This document shows, piece after piece, positions 12,583-24,611 of a stretch of 64,000 nt of DNA. Origin of the DNA: Gremmenia infestans. Taxonomy: Eukaryota; Ascomycota; Leotiomycetes; Helotiales; Hamatocanthoscyphaceae. Position numbers and translations under genes: made by a program. Position 1 is the stretch's first letter. Every line of letters starts with the position of its first letter. Where the stretch lies: positions 1,922,001 to 1,986,000 of the forward strand of contig JAFEVB010000015.1 in the NCBI GenBank assembly GCA_032629725.1. Direction: 5' to 3'. The notes below the pieces were generated by a model, which was not told the DNA's origin, did not search any database, and saw nothing but the letters and a program-made list of their open reading frames with translations.

Positions 12583-13979
12583 TTATATTAGTTGACTCAT
12601 TACCCAGAATTCTTCCAGTCCATCACCAAAGTCATATTCTGCAACCGGAAGGAAATCATCACTGCCCCCGTCCAAGCCAATACTTTCAGGTGCTGATTTC
12701 TCAACCTCATCCCCTGCCTCACTATCTCCCCAACCAACCAGTGACTTCTCAGCTTCCCCCCCACCATCGACATTCATCCTCCCATTTCCACCACAAGCCT
12801 CACAACCCTTCGTCTTAATATTTGTCTCCCAAAACTCCCTCTCACACTCCCCCAACTCCTCCAAAATCTCCCCTTCCACAGCCCAAGTCTCCTCACCACC
12901 CTCTCCACAACCCCGCAACAGAATACTCGAATCCGTACAATGATGTTGTCGAAGTCGCATAAAAACCGGCGTCCGCACTTCATGGCTATGCACACGGTTC
13001 TGCAACATTCTTTGTAGAATCCCCATGTGCAAATCTAGAGTCGAGAAGACCACATGTTTACCATCCGAAGCTTTGGAAATTAGTTCTTCGATCAGTGCGT
13101 GCGTAAAGGAGATAGCTCCGCCGTATGATTTCGTCTCGAAGCCGCACGCGGCTATGACTTCGATGACGCCGCCACTGGATGCCTCTGGGATGTATCCGGT
13201 GCGGATAGAACCAGCCGCGAAACAGCAGTCCATCAATACCAGGATTTCAAAGTCCTTGGGATGTTCGAGAGTCGCTAATAGGTCGTCCCATAATAGGTAC
13301 GGAATAGAAGTCGTATCCTCACACTTGGAAAACCTAGAGGGAAGTCAGCGCAGAAGGGAATGAAGTGGATAGTGTTACTGATTTACTCGTATGGGCAAAA
13401 CGCCATCTCGTTATCTCCTTGAAAATTCCCATGGCCACCATAGTACACGATCAAGAGTTCTCTCTGCGCAGAACATTGCGCCTTGAACCACTGCACCTTC
13501 TCTTCAACAAAATCCTTGGGATTCAGAAAGGGGATTTTGAACCAGTGTGTTGGGAAATTGTAGATGCATTTAAAGACTTTCTCAAGATTCGCTATGTATT
13601 GCTCAAAGTCGTTATCGTCATCTTCCCAAGATAACAGGAGGACTCGAATAGTCCTACATGGAACATCTCGCTCTCGGTTGTATGGCTGAAGAAGCTGTTT
13701 TCCGCCGTGTGGTTCGTGGGGTTCGTCTTGTTCGGAGCGCGACTTAGAGTAGCACTTGGCCCAATCGACATACGGGGTTGTCTGCTCGGCGCTTAAGTCA
13801 GTGACCTGGATAGGATCTTTGAAGTAAGTAATGTGTTTTATCTTCTTAAGCGCGTTCGCCTTTGGTTTTGGCTTGCGCGAGTGTTGGGGCCAGCAGGCCT
13901 TGGGCAGCTTCCCATGCCAGCGATGCTGCACTGATTGCGACACAGGCATAATTGCTGCTATCATCCATGATGGAGCCAT
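12583..13979 (-). CDS. Caspase-like (C14 family) peptidase, 2 exons
   Basis: Putative cysteine peptidase of the caspase/metacaspase fold. Exons 13979-13387 and 13333-12583 (53-nt intron) give 447 residues in one frame. The p20-like core starts at RVLLLSWEDDD; the catalytic His is H183 in VYYGGHG and the catalytic Cys is C235 in MDCCFA, a motif reached only after splicing. Spacing of His and Cys fits the fold. The C-terminal third is acidic and Gly/Glu-rich with no p10-like motif that I can assign. An ATG at 14040 opens another frame that would need an unseen intron, so 13979 is used. The neighbour downstream in transcription is the tRNA; a second caspase-like locus lies 0.8 kb upstream in the same orientation. 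A plain metacaspase is less likely because the N-terminus lacks the usual Pro/Gln-rich prodomain. Confidence 0.8.
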
Positions 13980-14777
13980 CAGAGGCTGACTGTAAAAGTT
14001 CCGATGAGGAAAACGGGTGCGTGTTAAGAAGTGTCGACATTGTAGATTCTAAACTTTAAATATGAATGCATCGTACTTGCCCGAATGTCGCAATGATTCC
14101 ATTAATGGAATCGTGTGATACAAGGGGTGACTCTGTGATATTTAGTCTGCGATCAAGAAGTGACTCTAGAAAGGCACTTGAATCAAACCTTTGAATCAGG
14201 GGGTTCGCTTAAGCGTTATGGGAATATACTCTATACACCTAAGCTTTGGTGCTTGCATCTAGTCTTTCCCGCGCATATTGCAAAGAAGACGCAGGGTCTA
14301 GCAGATATTAAGCTACAGAATGCTCTGTTCGTCTGCGAGTATCAAAATTTAATTCCCGCCGTGCCTAGCGGGGAAGATGATCATATGCGGCCCCAGTTTG
14401 ATAGGAATACCTTCACTTCAGGGATTGCTCGAATATGTATTTTTCCATTTGATTACTCAATTGTCTCTCCTTCCAGGCGGTCTTCTATCGCAAGGCTGGA
14501 TATATGAGCGCTGACACTCATATTAGAGAAAATCCCTACAGAAGAGCTTTCCCTCCACAGAAGTCAATAAGTTTCACTTATATGCCACCCAATTACAACC
14601 TTTCGTGTTTCGCATATCTATTAAAAGACACCACTGCAACACCCATTTCCTCATCTAAGATTCTTACACGCTTAATTGTATATCGGCACGTCCATGCAAG
14701 CTTCTGAAGCCAAATATTAGTTGGATCTGTGCCATGATGAGTGTGGTTGCTCATTCACTTACTTATCTAATTTGTTT
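13980..14777. other. Intergenic between the two caspase-like loci
   Basis: No gene supported. Frames at 14160-14507 and 14504-14707 lack any signature. It holds the promoter of the 13979 gene and the 3' end of the 14778 locus. Confidence 0.5.
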
Positions 14778-16010
14778 TCAGTCACTAGCCCTTCGCTGAA
14801 AGAACCAGGCAGTCTCCTGTAAATGCACATTTGCAATTACGTTTTGGGTATGGGTCTCGACCAGCTCCGCTTCCTTTCGTGCTTGGATCGCGGTCCTAAT
14901 CTTGGCCGGAATGGAAGTCTCCCATCGATCGACGACCCGCTTCCATAATCTATCCTGATAACGATGGGCTTCGGCCGCATTGTCAGCAGAGTTGGATCTG
15001 AAAGCTCTCAGTGCAAGGCTTGGGTACTGATGACCACCATCAAGGCGGATGATAACAGGTGCCGCCTGATGCGTAGGTGGAGTGGACGACAACTCTTCAT
15101 GCGCATTGCTCTTACGCTGAATGTGTGCTAGCATGCCTTCATGCAACTCGGCAGCTGAAAATGTACGACCGATGATGGCCAGTCTCTGGAGTTCAGCGGT
15201 GAGTGCGCTGCTGAAAGAGAAATCGCCCGTCGCAGGGGTCACACCCGTAGAATTACAAGCCGCAATAAGCTCCGTAACACCACCTTCTTTGGCCGAAGAG
15301 GACCTCAGTGCTCCTCCGGATGCGCAAGTACTCAGCAAGATGAGGACATCCGATACAGTGCGCTCGAGTCCGACTTGAAGCGCATACCATTCGATTGAGG
15401 GGATGGGAGTGTGGCGATCTTTGGCCTTGCTAAGATGTCGTTAGAAGAAGTGAATGTTTCGAGTGCAGCAAGTACTCACGCGTATGCGCACATTATCATC
15501 TTTCCATTCTCTAAGTAGCCGTGTCCGTTGTAGTAGACGATCAGCAGGCTCTCGGGATGAGAGTGTGCTCGCTTGAAGTTATCCAGAGCTCTCTCGACAA
15601 AGGAGTATGGACTTTTGGAAGGGATCAGATGAGTTCAGACACTGGAGAATTGATAGGTATCGTTGAAAAGGCCAGCGAGGGTTTGCATGTCGTATATAAC
15701 GCCAACTGCATCATCTTCTTGCCAGTGGAAAAGAATGGCGTGAACCTCTTTGTATCTACGAATCATTGGCTTTTGCTTGGAGGTAGAGTTCTAATCGCGC
15801 AGTTAGTTGTGCATTGAAAGTCGGAATCTGGTGGGAAAATACCTGTTGAGGCATGGCTTTATCCTTGGATTTCAACCGAGCTATGTTGTTGTCGGACTCG
15901 TTCTTGTTCTGAAGCTGAGGAAGGTTAAGCTTGACGTGATTGGAGGTGATCTGACAACTAGACCTAACATTAGCAACAGCAACTTCAGCTTTGGTAGTGG
16001 AGTTGAACAT
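14778..16010 (-). pseudogene. Second caspase-like gene, interrupted by in-frame TGA
   Basis: Paralogue of the 12.6-kb gene. Exons 16010-15843, 15790-15480 and 15429-14778 (introns 52 and 50 nt, good splice sites) keep one frame for 377 codons, but codon 108 is TGA at 15637-15635. The codons on both sides stay in frame with caspase homology: before it IYDMQTLAGLFNDTYQFSS, after it LIPSKSPYSFVERALDNF and the His motif VYYNGHG. The Cys motif is LSTCASGG, so both catalytic residues survive. The position fits a TGG (Trp) or similar sense codon changed to TGA. The only GT-AG pair around it would make a 31-nt intron, too short for this genome. It may be a young pseudogene, a sequencing error, or a readthrough case. 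The 5' end is uncertain because upstream frame lacks another ATG. Confidence 0.7.
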
Positions 16011-16697
16011 ACCGGGTGAATGACAGTTTCGATTTTGATGGACGAATTCAGATGTATTTACAAATTCTACTTCATTTCTCTCGTCGAGACACAAGAAGGA
16101 ACGCTTGATGAAAAAGAATGATGAAAAGGATTAATGAAAAGATTGATAAGATAGAGAGTCGGATATTCTGTTGTTAAAGATAACGAGAAGATATTGAATG
16201 ACGAGATATGATATTCACTCTCTGCAAGAGCACGCCCTGATCAGTGAATTGCAGTCAAACATTAAACGTTCTCCGATACCAGATCTTATTCACCAAGAAA
16301 GCAACCGGCCACAGAGAATTTTGCTTTGTGAGATAAGGGAGGTAGACATTTCAAAGTCTTCATTACAAATATCTTCTTGACTTGGTCGATATACAAGGCT
16401 GGGAATCAAAACGGTTGGAAGATACAATAGTAGGCAAGCTTGGAAAGGCCTGCGATCTTGTCACGAGCTACCTCGATTTCAAACATCTTCCTTTGATCGT
16501 CTATTATGTCCCAGCAGTACATGCATTATTTCCAACCGTTGCTTCCAGTGTAGAGAATAGTACAAAACAATATATATTGCCGATACGAAAAACCGCATGG
16601 GACATTAATAGTCAATGATAAGAATGCCGCTTCATGTGTCCAGTCCAGTCCAAGACGAGACCGTAAACTTACCGATATACATCACCCATCACCATTC
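16011..16697. other. Intergenic, nothing recognised
   Basis: Upstream of the second caspase-like locus and downstream of the MoaC exon. Short frames at 16198-16618 show no signature. Confidence 0.5.
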
Positions 16698-18855
16698 TTA
16701 TTCATCCCCATCAACCCTCTCCCCCTCAACCCAACTCCCACTCTTCCCCCCTTCCTTCTTCACAACCCTCAAATCCATAACCCGCATCCCCTTGTCCACG
16801 GCTTTACACATATCATACACCGTCAACGCCGCCGTACTCGCCGCCATCAACGCCTCCATCTCCACCCCTGTCTTGCCATCACACGAGACCGTGGCTTCTA
16901 TCTCCACCCTTCCAAAAGCCCCTCTACCTCCCTCTTCCTTCTCCCCTTCCTTCTCCTCTTCCTTCCCATTCTCCCCTTCCTTCTCCCCACCCCCCAAAAC
17001 CTCAATCTCAACCCCCACAAACGTAATTAGCAGCGGATGGCACAACGGCACCATCTCGCTCGTCTTCTTCGCAGCCATGATCCCCGCTACCCTCGCCACA
17101 CCCAGCACATCCCCTTTCTTCATCGCATTAGCGCGGATCAGAGGAATCGCTGTGGCATTCGAGAAGTGGACAGCGCAGCGGGCGGTGGCTGTACGGGAGG
17201 TGGGGGACTTGGTGGATATGGGGACCATGTGCGCTGTGCCGGTGGGGGTTAGGTGTGTGAGCTTTTGGGAGGTGGAGTTTGTGGAAGGGGGGTTGGAAGT
17301 GGAAGTGGAGTAGGCGCGGAGATGGGGGGATGCGAGGTTTGAGGGGTTGTTGAGGAGGTAGCTGGGGATTTGTCGGGATAAGGGAGAAGTTCTCCTGGGT
17401 GTGAAAGAGCCATGCCGGGTATTCCTTTCATCTATTCGAATGATTAGTACAGAGTTCCATACAGGCGCAAAAACATCTGTTGGAAAGTGACTAAATTCCT
17501 ACCTACAATTATATAAATTGGGTATACAACTCCTACAATGCAAACGTATTCTCATACACTCGTAAAAATATGGAATCCTACCCACCTATCAAAATCATCG
17601 GCCTATTCTTCATATTTTCCAACTCTCCCATACCAGCATGCTTTTCTTTCTTCCGGCTGACTGCCTTGCCAATAACCTCAAGGAGCTCTTTTTCATGATC
17701 CGAGGTGCCAAGGGGGCCAGGAACCAAGCCTTGCCGTCTATCCATCTCGATTTGTTTCATAGCCTCAAAAGCCTCTGCATCAATCGGATTGCCATTATTC
17801 GATTTCCGTATAATATCCCGCAAAGACACTTCAGCATTCCCAAACAAACACACCTTCAAATTTCCATCGCTAGTGATTCGTAGCCTGTTACAAGTGCCGC
17901 AAAAATTATGCGTCATGCTTGTAATAAACCCCATTCTCCCAACAAAGCCAGGTATCTCGTACGTCTTGCTCGTATCGTTCTTGTGATCCTGCACTTTTCG
18001 CAAATCGGGGTATTTCGCTCGTATAATATCCAGCATCTCTTGATAACTCAGCATCTTCCCTTGACTCCATTTATTCCCATCAAAGGGCATGTATTCGATG
18101 AATCGGACCTCGATATCTTGCTCTCGGCCCAACTCCACGAAAGGGAGGATTTCCCGCTCGTTCATACCCCGCATCACCACACAATTGATCTTCAGCTTGA
18201 TTCTAGCTCCTAGCTTGTTCATCTCGAGAATTCGCTCGATACTTTTCATTACGGCTTCGAATCCTTTCCGCCGAGTTATGATTTGGAATTGCCAGGGGTC
18301 TAGCGTATCCAGACTCAAATTCACGCCAGTCAAGCCTGCTTCCGCCATGCTATCCAGCTTTCGGTGGAGGGATATGCCATTGGTTGTAATGCAGAGCTCC
18401 CGCAGACCTTGTGACTGTAGAGAACCAATCTGGTGCATCAACGGAAGGATATCTCGTCGTATAGTTGGTTCGCCACCCGTCAGTCGAATTTTGGTAACGC
18501 CTTGAGATACGAATGTGGAAGAGAGGAGGTAGATTTCGGGAGTTGTGAGGAGCTCTGCCGGAGGTGATTGAGGAACTCCTTCTTCAGGCATACAGTATAG
18601 ACATCGTAAATTGCACTTTTCGGTCAAGGATATTCGAAGGTAATCGTGTTGTCTATCGAAGGTGTCTGTAAGGAATGCGGAGAACGGTTTGGCATCTTTG
18701 ATGGCATCACGGCGACTTTGAGCTGTTGCAGGAGGGAGATCGTGTCGAGGGTATACTTGTACAGCGGGAGCAGAAGATGCGATTCCTTTTCGGGTGGTTG
18801 AAGCCAGTAAGTGACGCTTGCCACCACGGAAGAGACCGGCTCTTAATGAAGCCAT
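16698..18855 (-). CDS. cnxABC: Molybdenum cofactor synthesis fusion MoaA-MoaC
   Basis: Converts GTP to cyclic pyranopterin monophosphate, the first step of molybdenum cofactor synthesis needed for nitrate reductase and related enzymes. Exon 18855-17586 encodes a radical-SAM MoaA domain: cluster cysteines C81, C85 and C88 in EKCNLRCLYC, SAM motif TGGEPT, C-terminal cluster FCGTCNRL plus KVCLF. A 154-nt intron (17585-17432, GTGGGT donor, TACTAAT branch) joins it to exon 17431-16698, which encodes MoaC: KLTHLTPTG, PLCHPL, KTGVEMEALMAAS and YDMCKAVDKGM. Total 667 residues. If the intron is retained, MoaA ends in ...MILIGG followed by TAG, the Gly-Gly end that MoaA/MOCS1A needs. The basic N-terminus starting MASLRAGLF suggests mitochondrial import. 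The start at 18855 is chosen over upstream frame because of this presequence. An acidic Glu/Gly/Lys insert interrupts MoaC. Confidence 0.92.
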
Positions 18856-19161
18856 TTGGCGGGCTTCACACTCAATAAGAGAGGGAGGGAACTGTATAGA
18901 TTGACATGTCGACCATACTGATAGAGATAAATATAGGAAAGAAGAAGAAAATAGAGAGAAGATGACGGAGCAAACTTTGTTACGTAAGTGGGGGGAATAG
19001 CTTCCTTTGACAGAAAGCAATCAAGGCGGCGGTTAGGAGGGGCTTATCTGGTTGCATGGTGGCAGAATCTCAAAGCGGTGAGAAATTACTTGAGTAGGTT
19101 AAATGTAAACAAATTTCTCACCAGCTTCAACACCACTTCAACCATTCAAATACGCGACAAA
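18856..19161. promoter_or_regulatory. Bidirectional promoter, MoaA-MoaC / WRAP73-like
   Basis: 306 bp separate the two divergent start codons, so both promoters must lie here or overlap the leaders. No TATA box or named motif is clear. The part next to the MoaA start is CT-rich on the coding strand. Confidence 0.6.
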
Positions 19162-20850
19162 ATGCGTTTCTCTAGGAATCTGAAGTGTAAGATCTCCCAG
19201 AAAAGATGTCTGCGTATCCAGCTAACTTGTTTTTGATTTCCAGCATCCACCCAATCTATTCCCAGCCCTGATGGCGCATACATCGCAACGATCATTTCTT
19301 CCAAGCTCAACATCCGCGAGACGCGTTCTCTCGAGACTCTACGCGTTATAACCCTCCCTCCCGAAATATTGAGCTCCATATCTTGGTTCCTATGGTCTGC
19401 TTCTTCGACTCGGATTTTGCTTGCATCCACAGACAACATCCGCGTCTACTCCGTTACCAATCCCCAATTCTCAGCCAATATTACGAGTCCGACTTCTGGA
19501 ACAACAAAGGTTACCTACATAACATTCGGAGCTACCGATGATGAAATATGCGTTTTCTCGGACTTTGGACTGAAGCTGTCGATCATGAATCTGACAACAT
19601 CAAAGTCAGTTGACATCAACTCCCCAAAATTCTACCATCCAGGAAATGCGGGGAAGGGATTCTCATATCGCCCAGGGACTAAGAACCTGGCTCTCTTGAC
19701 GAGAAGCGGAGGGAAGGACATCATAAGCATCCATACGTTAGAGAATCTGGAGGTTATGAGATCGTGGCATCCAGAAAGCATTGATGCTCAAGGGATTATT
19801 TGGAGCCCGGATGGAAGGTGGCTTGCAGTTTGGGAATCTGCCTCGCAAGGGCATAGGATATTCGTATACACAGCGGACGGACATCTTTACAAGACATGGA
19901 ACGGGCCAAATCCAACTTGCCACGAGGAAGCTGATATCGAGCTTGGCGCTGGTATCAAGATGCTTGATTGGAACAGAACGGGAACTCATGTTGCAATTGG
20001 CGACTACAGCTCCAGGGTCACTCTTCTTGGAACGCCTTCTTTCAACGAATCCATGAATGTTATTCATACGACATCAGTCAACCCCGCCGAGTCTCTACAG
20101 GTATGGCAAGAACAAATCGTTCCCTCACAGCATAGAGGGGTGGAACGAGAGTTCACGGCAGCAACGCAAGCAATATGCCCACCAACCTCAGGAACTACCC
20201 CAGCCAGTAATAACGATGTCAAAACTGGTACGAACCTATTATCATTTGATAATTCGGGGACTTTGTTAGCAACAAGAACCGAGAGCATGCCAACCACGAT
20301 TTGGATCTGGGATATTGGTACGCGAATACTCAGAGCAGTCATGATTCTGCATTCTCCAATCGCAAGAGTCACTTGGCATGCGAAAATAGATGAGTTGCTT
20401 ATGATCAGATGCGAAGGCGAGGAAACACGAGGCCTCGTACACCTCTGGGATCCATCGTGGGAGAAGCCTAAAGTTGTCGACTTTGCGACTGAAATCCCAG
20501 GCGGCAAGGTTATTGGTAAGACAATTGTGCGCTGGCTGAACGTTGACTCGGAGCACCCGGCGATGCTATTCAGTGATACGCAGGATTGCATGCTTGCCTC
20601 GGTTTCAGAAATAGATGACGGTGATGTACCATGGCAAGATGCTGTAATAAGAGGATTTGATATTTATGGACAGAGAGAGGAATCACCCTTGAACTTGGTA
20701 CCAGCGGATGAGAAAAGACGGCGTGGAAAGACGATTGAGTCTTTGATGGAGGATGAAGACATGACGACAATGAGTGGGGGAAGTGATGAAGTCGATGATA
20801 CATTTCAATTTCGAAAGTTTGCAGGACCTGAAAGCAGTCCGTGGACATAA
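19162..20850 (+). CDS. WRAP73-like WD-repeat protein
   Basis: WD40 protein of the WRAP73/Wdr8 group; in animals and fission yeast this family acts at centrosomes or spindle pole bodies together with SSX2IP/Msd1-type partners (established knowledge; here by homology only). A 25-nt first exon (19162-19186) encodes MRFSRNLK and joins across a 57-nt intron to 19244-20850; total 543 residues. The family N-terminus MRFS is restored by this tiny exon. WD-like blades are visible as SPDGAYIAT, WSPDGRWLAVWES, FDNSGTLLATR and VHLWDPS. The C-terminal 60 residues are charged and acidic, probably disordered. Transcribed away from the MoaA-MoaC gene. Confidence 0.85.
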
Positions 20851-21950
20851 GCAATACGAAAGTTAAGTGTATTAGACGCGTGGTGCTACTGGTGTTCTCG
20901 TAGGTACACTACTAAGACACGGAGGTATCCTGCCGCCTGGCCGACAACACGTGGAGATGCGGGCAGCTAGGATTACATGATAGCTTGGCAATAATGTTGG
21001 CTAATGACCTACTCGGGAGTAGTGACATCTCGATCAACTTTGGATAAGGCCATTCATCCGTGTCGATTCAAAGCTGCGTTGGTATTGTCAGCGTTTTTAT
21101 TGGCGGAGTTGAAAGTTGAAAAGAACAAGTCAGCAGTCACCAGAGTCAAGGGGAATAATCTGTTGGAAAGAACAAGTCAGTAGTCACGTCAAAGGGAATG
21201 TTATCAGTGACGAGTCCACCTCCGCCACATTGCACTGAGTAGGCGAGGTAGGGTAGGGTAGGGTAGGGTAGGGTAGGTAGGGGAGCTGGGGCTGGTACGT
21301 ACTGAATCCACTTTGACAAGCGATGCGACGTTATCAGGGAGTGTGATGTGAAATGACCTCAACAGAAATGCATTATTTAAGGTTTGGGTGAAGGTGACAA
21401 TTACAATTGCAATGATGGGTACATTAGAGTAGATATATACCATGCAAGTACAAAATACTAATAGTAAATGTATTATATAATTAATCTTGAAACGGTAAAA
21501 CCTTTATGATACCACCAACCATCGAGCTCCCTTAGCTTGTGTTGCCCCTCGGTGCCTTTGCAAGGGTCACATCTAGATCTACAATGATGCATGAAGGGTC
21601 CTGAGCTAAATACCAGTGAAACCAAGGTAAGCGAGAATTAATTCCAAGGCAGAGCAGATGCAGAGCTCAAGCTCCTAGGTAGGTAAAAGGGGTCCAGCCC
21701 AGCCAGGGGAAAGGCTGCTGTTGCTGCTCAGCTGAGCCCCGATTCACTTTTACCCCCCCCCCGCAAGCTTCCAAGCCACCACCTCGTTCTCCTACTTCCT
21801 TGCCCAACCTGGCTACACCTTCCCCAAGTTCATTTTCTCGCCCTTCCCTATTTTAACAAACATCCCCCCACAACCTCTACCCTCTACCCTCTTTCGAATA
21901 ACTCAATTGGAGACAGACATTCGAATCCTCAATCCTAGCCAACATCAAGA
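20851..21950. other. Intergenic with C-rich leader of the EBP gene
   Basis: Contains the GGGTA microsatellite listed separately, a near-repeat of AAAGAACAAGTCAG at about 21119 and 21166, an AT-rich stretch at 21430-21500 and a strongly pyrimidine-rich leader with a C9 run near 21752. No gene seen. Confidence 0.5.
21247..21281. repeat. (GGGTA)n microsatellite
   Basis: About six tandem copies of GGGTA, ending GGTAGGGG. It resembles but is not the TTAGGG telomere repeat, and genes continue on both sides, so it is an internal simple repeat. Confidence 0.85.
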
Positions 21951-22815
21951 ATGGCCTCCATCATGAGCGAGAGCGTTAATAGCTCCTTTCCTTCAATGAT
22001 AACCAACCATCCCTACTACCCTCTCGAGGTCGAGATCGCAAGCTACCTGGCAAACGAATGGTCAATGCAAGTCCTCCTCGCAACCTTCACCGCAGTCTGC
22101 GCATCCATCCTCTTCGCTACCCTATTCATCGTTAATCGAAGACACCCAAACCTCCCCTCCAGCGAAAAGGCTGCCATCTGGTGGTTTGTGCTGTCGGGCG
22201 CCATCCACCTGTTCTTCGAAGGATACTTTTCAATCAACCATACGCGCATGGGACCTGCGCAGGATCTGTTTGGCCAGCTATGGAAGGAATACGCCTTGAG
22301 TGACTCGAGGTACTTGACCTCGGATCCCTTTGTGCTTTGCATGGAGACCGTCACGGCTGTAAGGCTTCCCCACACTGTTCTGCTACGGCACAGACTATTA
22401 GCTAATTATCTTCGTCAAATTCTAGTTTACGTGGGGCCCCCTCTGTTTCGTCGTCGCCGCCTTCATTACTACATCCCATGCTCTGCGACATCCGCTGCAG
22501 ATTATTGTGTGCGTGGGACAGATGTATGGCTTGATTCTTTACTATGCCACCAGCATGTTTGATCACTATTACAAGGAGATTACGTATAGCAGACCGGAAT
22601 TCCTCTATTTCTGGGTTTACTACTTCTCGGTGAACTTCATTTGGATGATTTTCCCTGGCAGTAAGTTCACAATTCCTCCATGGGGAGATGGAAGCTAACA
22701 ATTTCAAGTTCTATTAGTGAAAAGCGTCCGAACCATTGCACAAGCATTCACTACTCTCGAAAAGTTGGACTTAAAGAACGGGTTCGCCAATGGCTCAGTA
22801 AAGAAGAACAAATAG
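21951..22815 (+). CDS. Emopamil-binding (EXPERA) family sterol isomerase
   Basis: Predicted ER membrane 3-beta-hydroxysteroid delta8-delta7 isomerase (EBP type) of sterol metabolism. Exons 21951-22358, 22426-22660 and 22709-22815 (introns 67 and 48 nt) give 249 residues. The EXPERA core is visible: IHLFFEGYF with the family His and Glu, then METVTAFTWGPL, rebuilt across intron 1, and FYFWVYYFSVNFIW-like aromatic segments near the end. Four to five membrane segments. The C-terminus NGSVKKNK is a di-lysine ER-retrieval type signal (K at -3/-4). The start at 21951 follows a C-rich leader; Met5 is an alternative. Many ascomycetes have both an ERG2-type enzyme and EBP-like proteins, so this may not be the main isomerase. 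Confidence 0.88.
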
Positions 22816-24611
22816 ATTCCAGTCAAGTCGAGCGCCAATGCTTGGTTTTATCACATAGACGCATAGTAGAAGCTCGCAATACCGGGCGGATTGAGGAATT
22901 ACTGGTCTGGCGCAGGATTGAATATGAGGCTCCAGAGGACTACATTTAATACATCTAGAGAATGCCCCCATGGGTTAGGTATTTTAGACTATTGCATACG
23001 AAGATTAGAATGCAAGGTTTTCCTCCCCGAAACGCTTCTACTAGACGATGCGGGATTCGTGACCTAGTGAGAGGCTGGTACCCTTACTACCGAGTTAGGG
23101 TTTACCAAGGCTGATTCCGCTTGATGCGCCATTAATTTCCTGATATATCTTAGCTTCTGCATCGTATTTCCTTTCCTTTCTTTTCCTTCCCGTTTGGACT
23201 AACAAGACTAAAGCTATGACCTGCAATATGTTCGCTAGGGTATTTTACTCCTGGGTATACTCCGTAACTCGAGCGGGCCCTTTCAACCCTCTCCTATCTC
23301 GAGTGACTGAGTTACTTGTATGTTTGCGAGATCTACGAGTGGTAGGTTGGGAAAGGGGCAATCCTTTCGAATAGGGCAATGGATATGTGTAGGTATGTAT
23401 GGTGATGGGAAGGGAATGAAGGAAATCGAAGTGTGGATTTAGAATGTGGGTTTTAGGGTCGTGAGTGGGTGGGCGGACTACGTATAAAAAAATTGGTTAT
23501 CAACGGATAGAAAGTGATTCCAAAAAAAGGATCCTGTTATAGTAGGATTGAAAATATTTCTACGGGGTATGATAGTATTGATTCGGAAAATTGCATGTGA
23601 TTGACACGATACGATTTGGTGGAGTATGCGTTTAAAATCCGCGAATATAAGGTAGCTATTAATAAGTTTGGCGGCTTGAAAGGAATTGCATTGTTTCTAA
23701 AAGGAGGTGTGAATAAACAATGATACAGCGGAAGGGAAAAAAGACTATGTTTTGTAGTACTTGTTTGTATTGTGGCTTCACCCATGCGTGTCAGCTTGAT
23801 CTTGGCCATGCTGGAATGAATGATTGACCCACGACGATTGTATACCGGTAGTGCTGTTAATCAGTAAAACAATAATAAACAGCATTACCTATGCTCCAAG
23901 GAAAAGTTGAATGGAGCTTCTAGCTAGGCAAGTTGGTGGAAAGCTTGATCGCGAAAAGTCGCCGTGGACTCAAAAAGCGGCACTTGATATGGCGGCTTTT
24001 AGTGTACCACTCGGCCGGAAATGGTAAAGTCTAGTGCTGCTTTTCTGGCTGTCGGACAAGACTTATGCAAGTGTACATGAGGTAAACAAACCAAGGAAGT
24101 TTTGATATTAATCTTATCTTCGTGATAAACAAACAAAGGTATAACTACACAATTCGTGTCTCTATTGTGAGTAACATGTTGTTTCACGTACTTCTGTTCA
24201 AAGAGAATGATTATTGTGTTGTGAAGCTCCGGGTGGGGTTGTGAAGGTGGTTGCCATACCAGCGGCCAAAACACATTAACAACAGAGATCAGCCAATTGC
24301 AGTCCGGATCACCCACCCATCAGTGCATCTAGATTCAGATCCAGATCATCCAGATCATCAATTCATCAATTCGTCCCAGAAGCTCCAGGCTCAACGCCAG
24401 ATTCGATGCAGAAAACACATATTCAAAACGTTCTTTCAAACCTATCGTTCGGCGGAGGCAAGCCTGTTTGTTGATTGTTGTTGGGGAAGCGTGGTGTTGG
24501 CAGTAAGTGACTTGATATACATTGTTTGCACCTCTCCTAGCTCTACATTCCCATTCCATACTTCACTACCAGGCCTAGGAATGTCTAACATCCAATTCCC
24601 TCTTTTAGGCC
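22816..24611. other. Intergenic, 1.8 kb, possible 5' UTR intron at its end
   Basis: No gene supported; frames here lack signatures. It holds TACTCCGTA at 23258-23266. Near the right end, a GTAAGT donor (about 24504) and a TTTTAG acceptor just before the 24612 ATG could delimit a leader intron of the next gene. Confidence 0.45.

Noticed and set aside
13980..14040. Extended start of the caspase-like gene at 14040
   Set aside because: Different frame from the caspase core and no intron that would join them.
16615..17313. 232-residue plus-strand frame over the MoaC exon
   Set aside because: Antisense shadow of a clear MoaC domain.
21247..21281. Telomere-like GGGTA repeat
   Set aside because: Unit is not TTAGGG, the run is short and genes continue on both sides; treated as a microsatellite.
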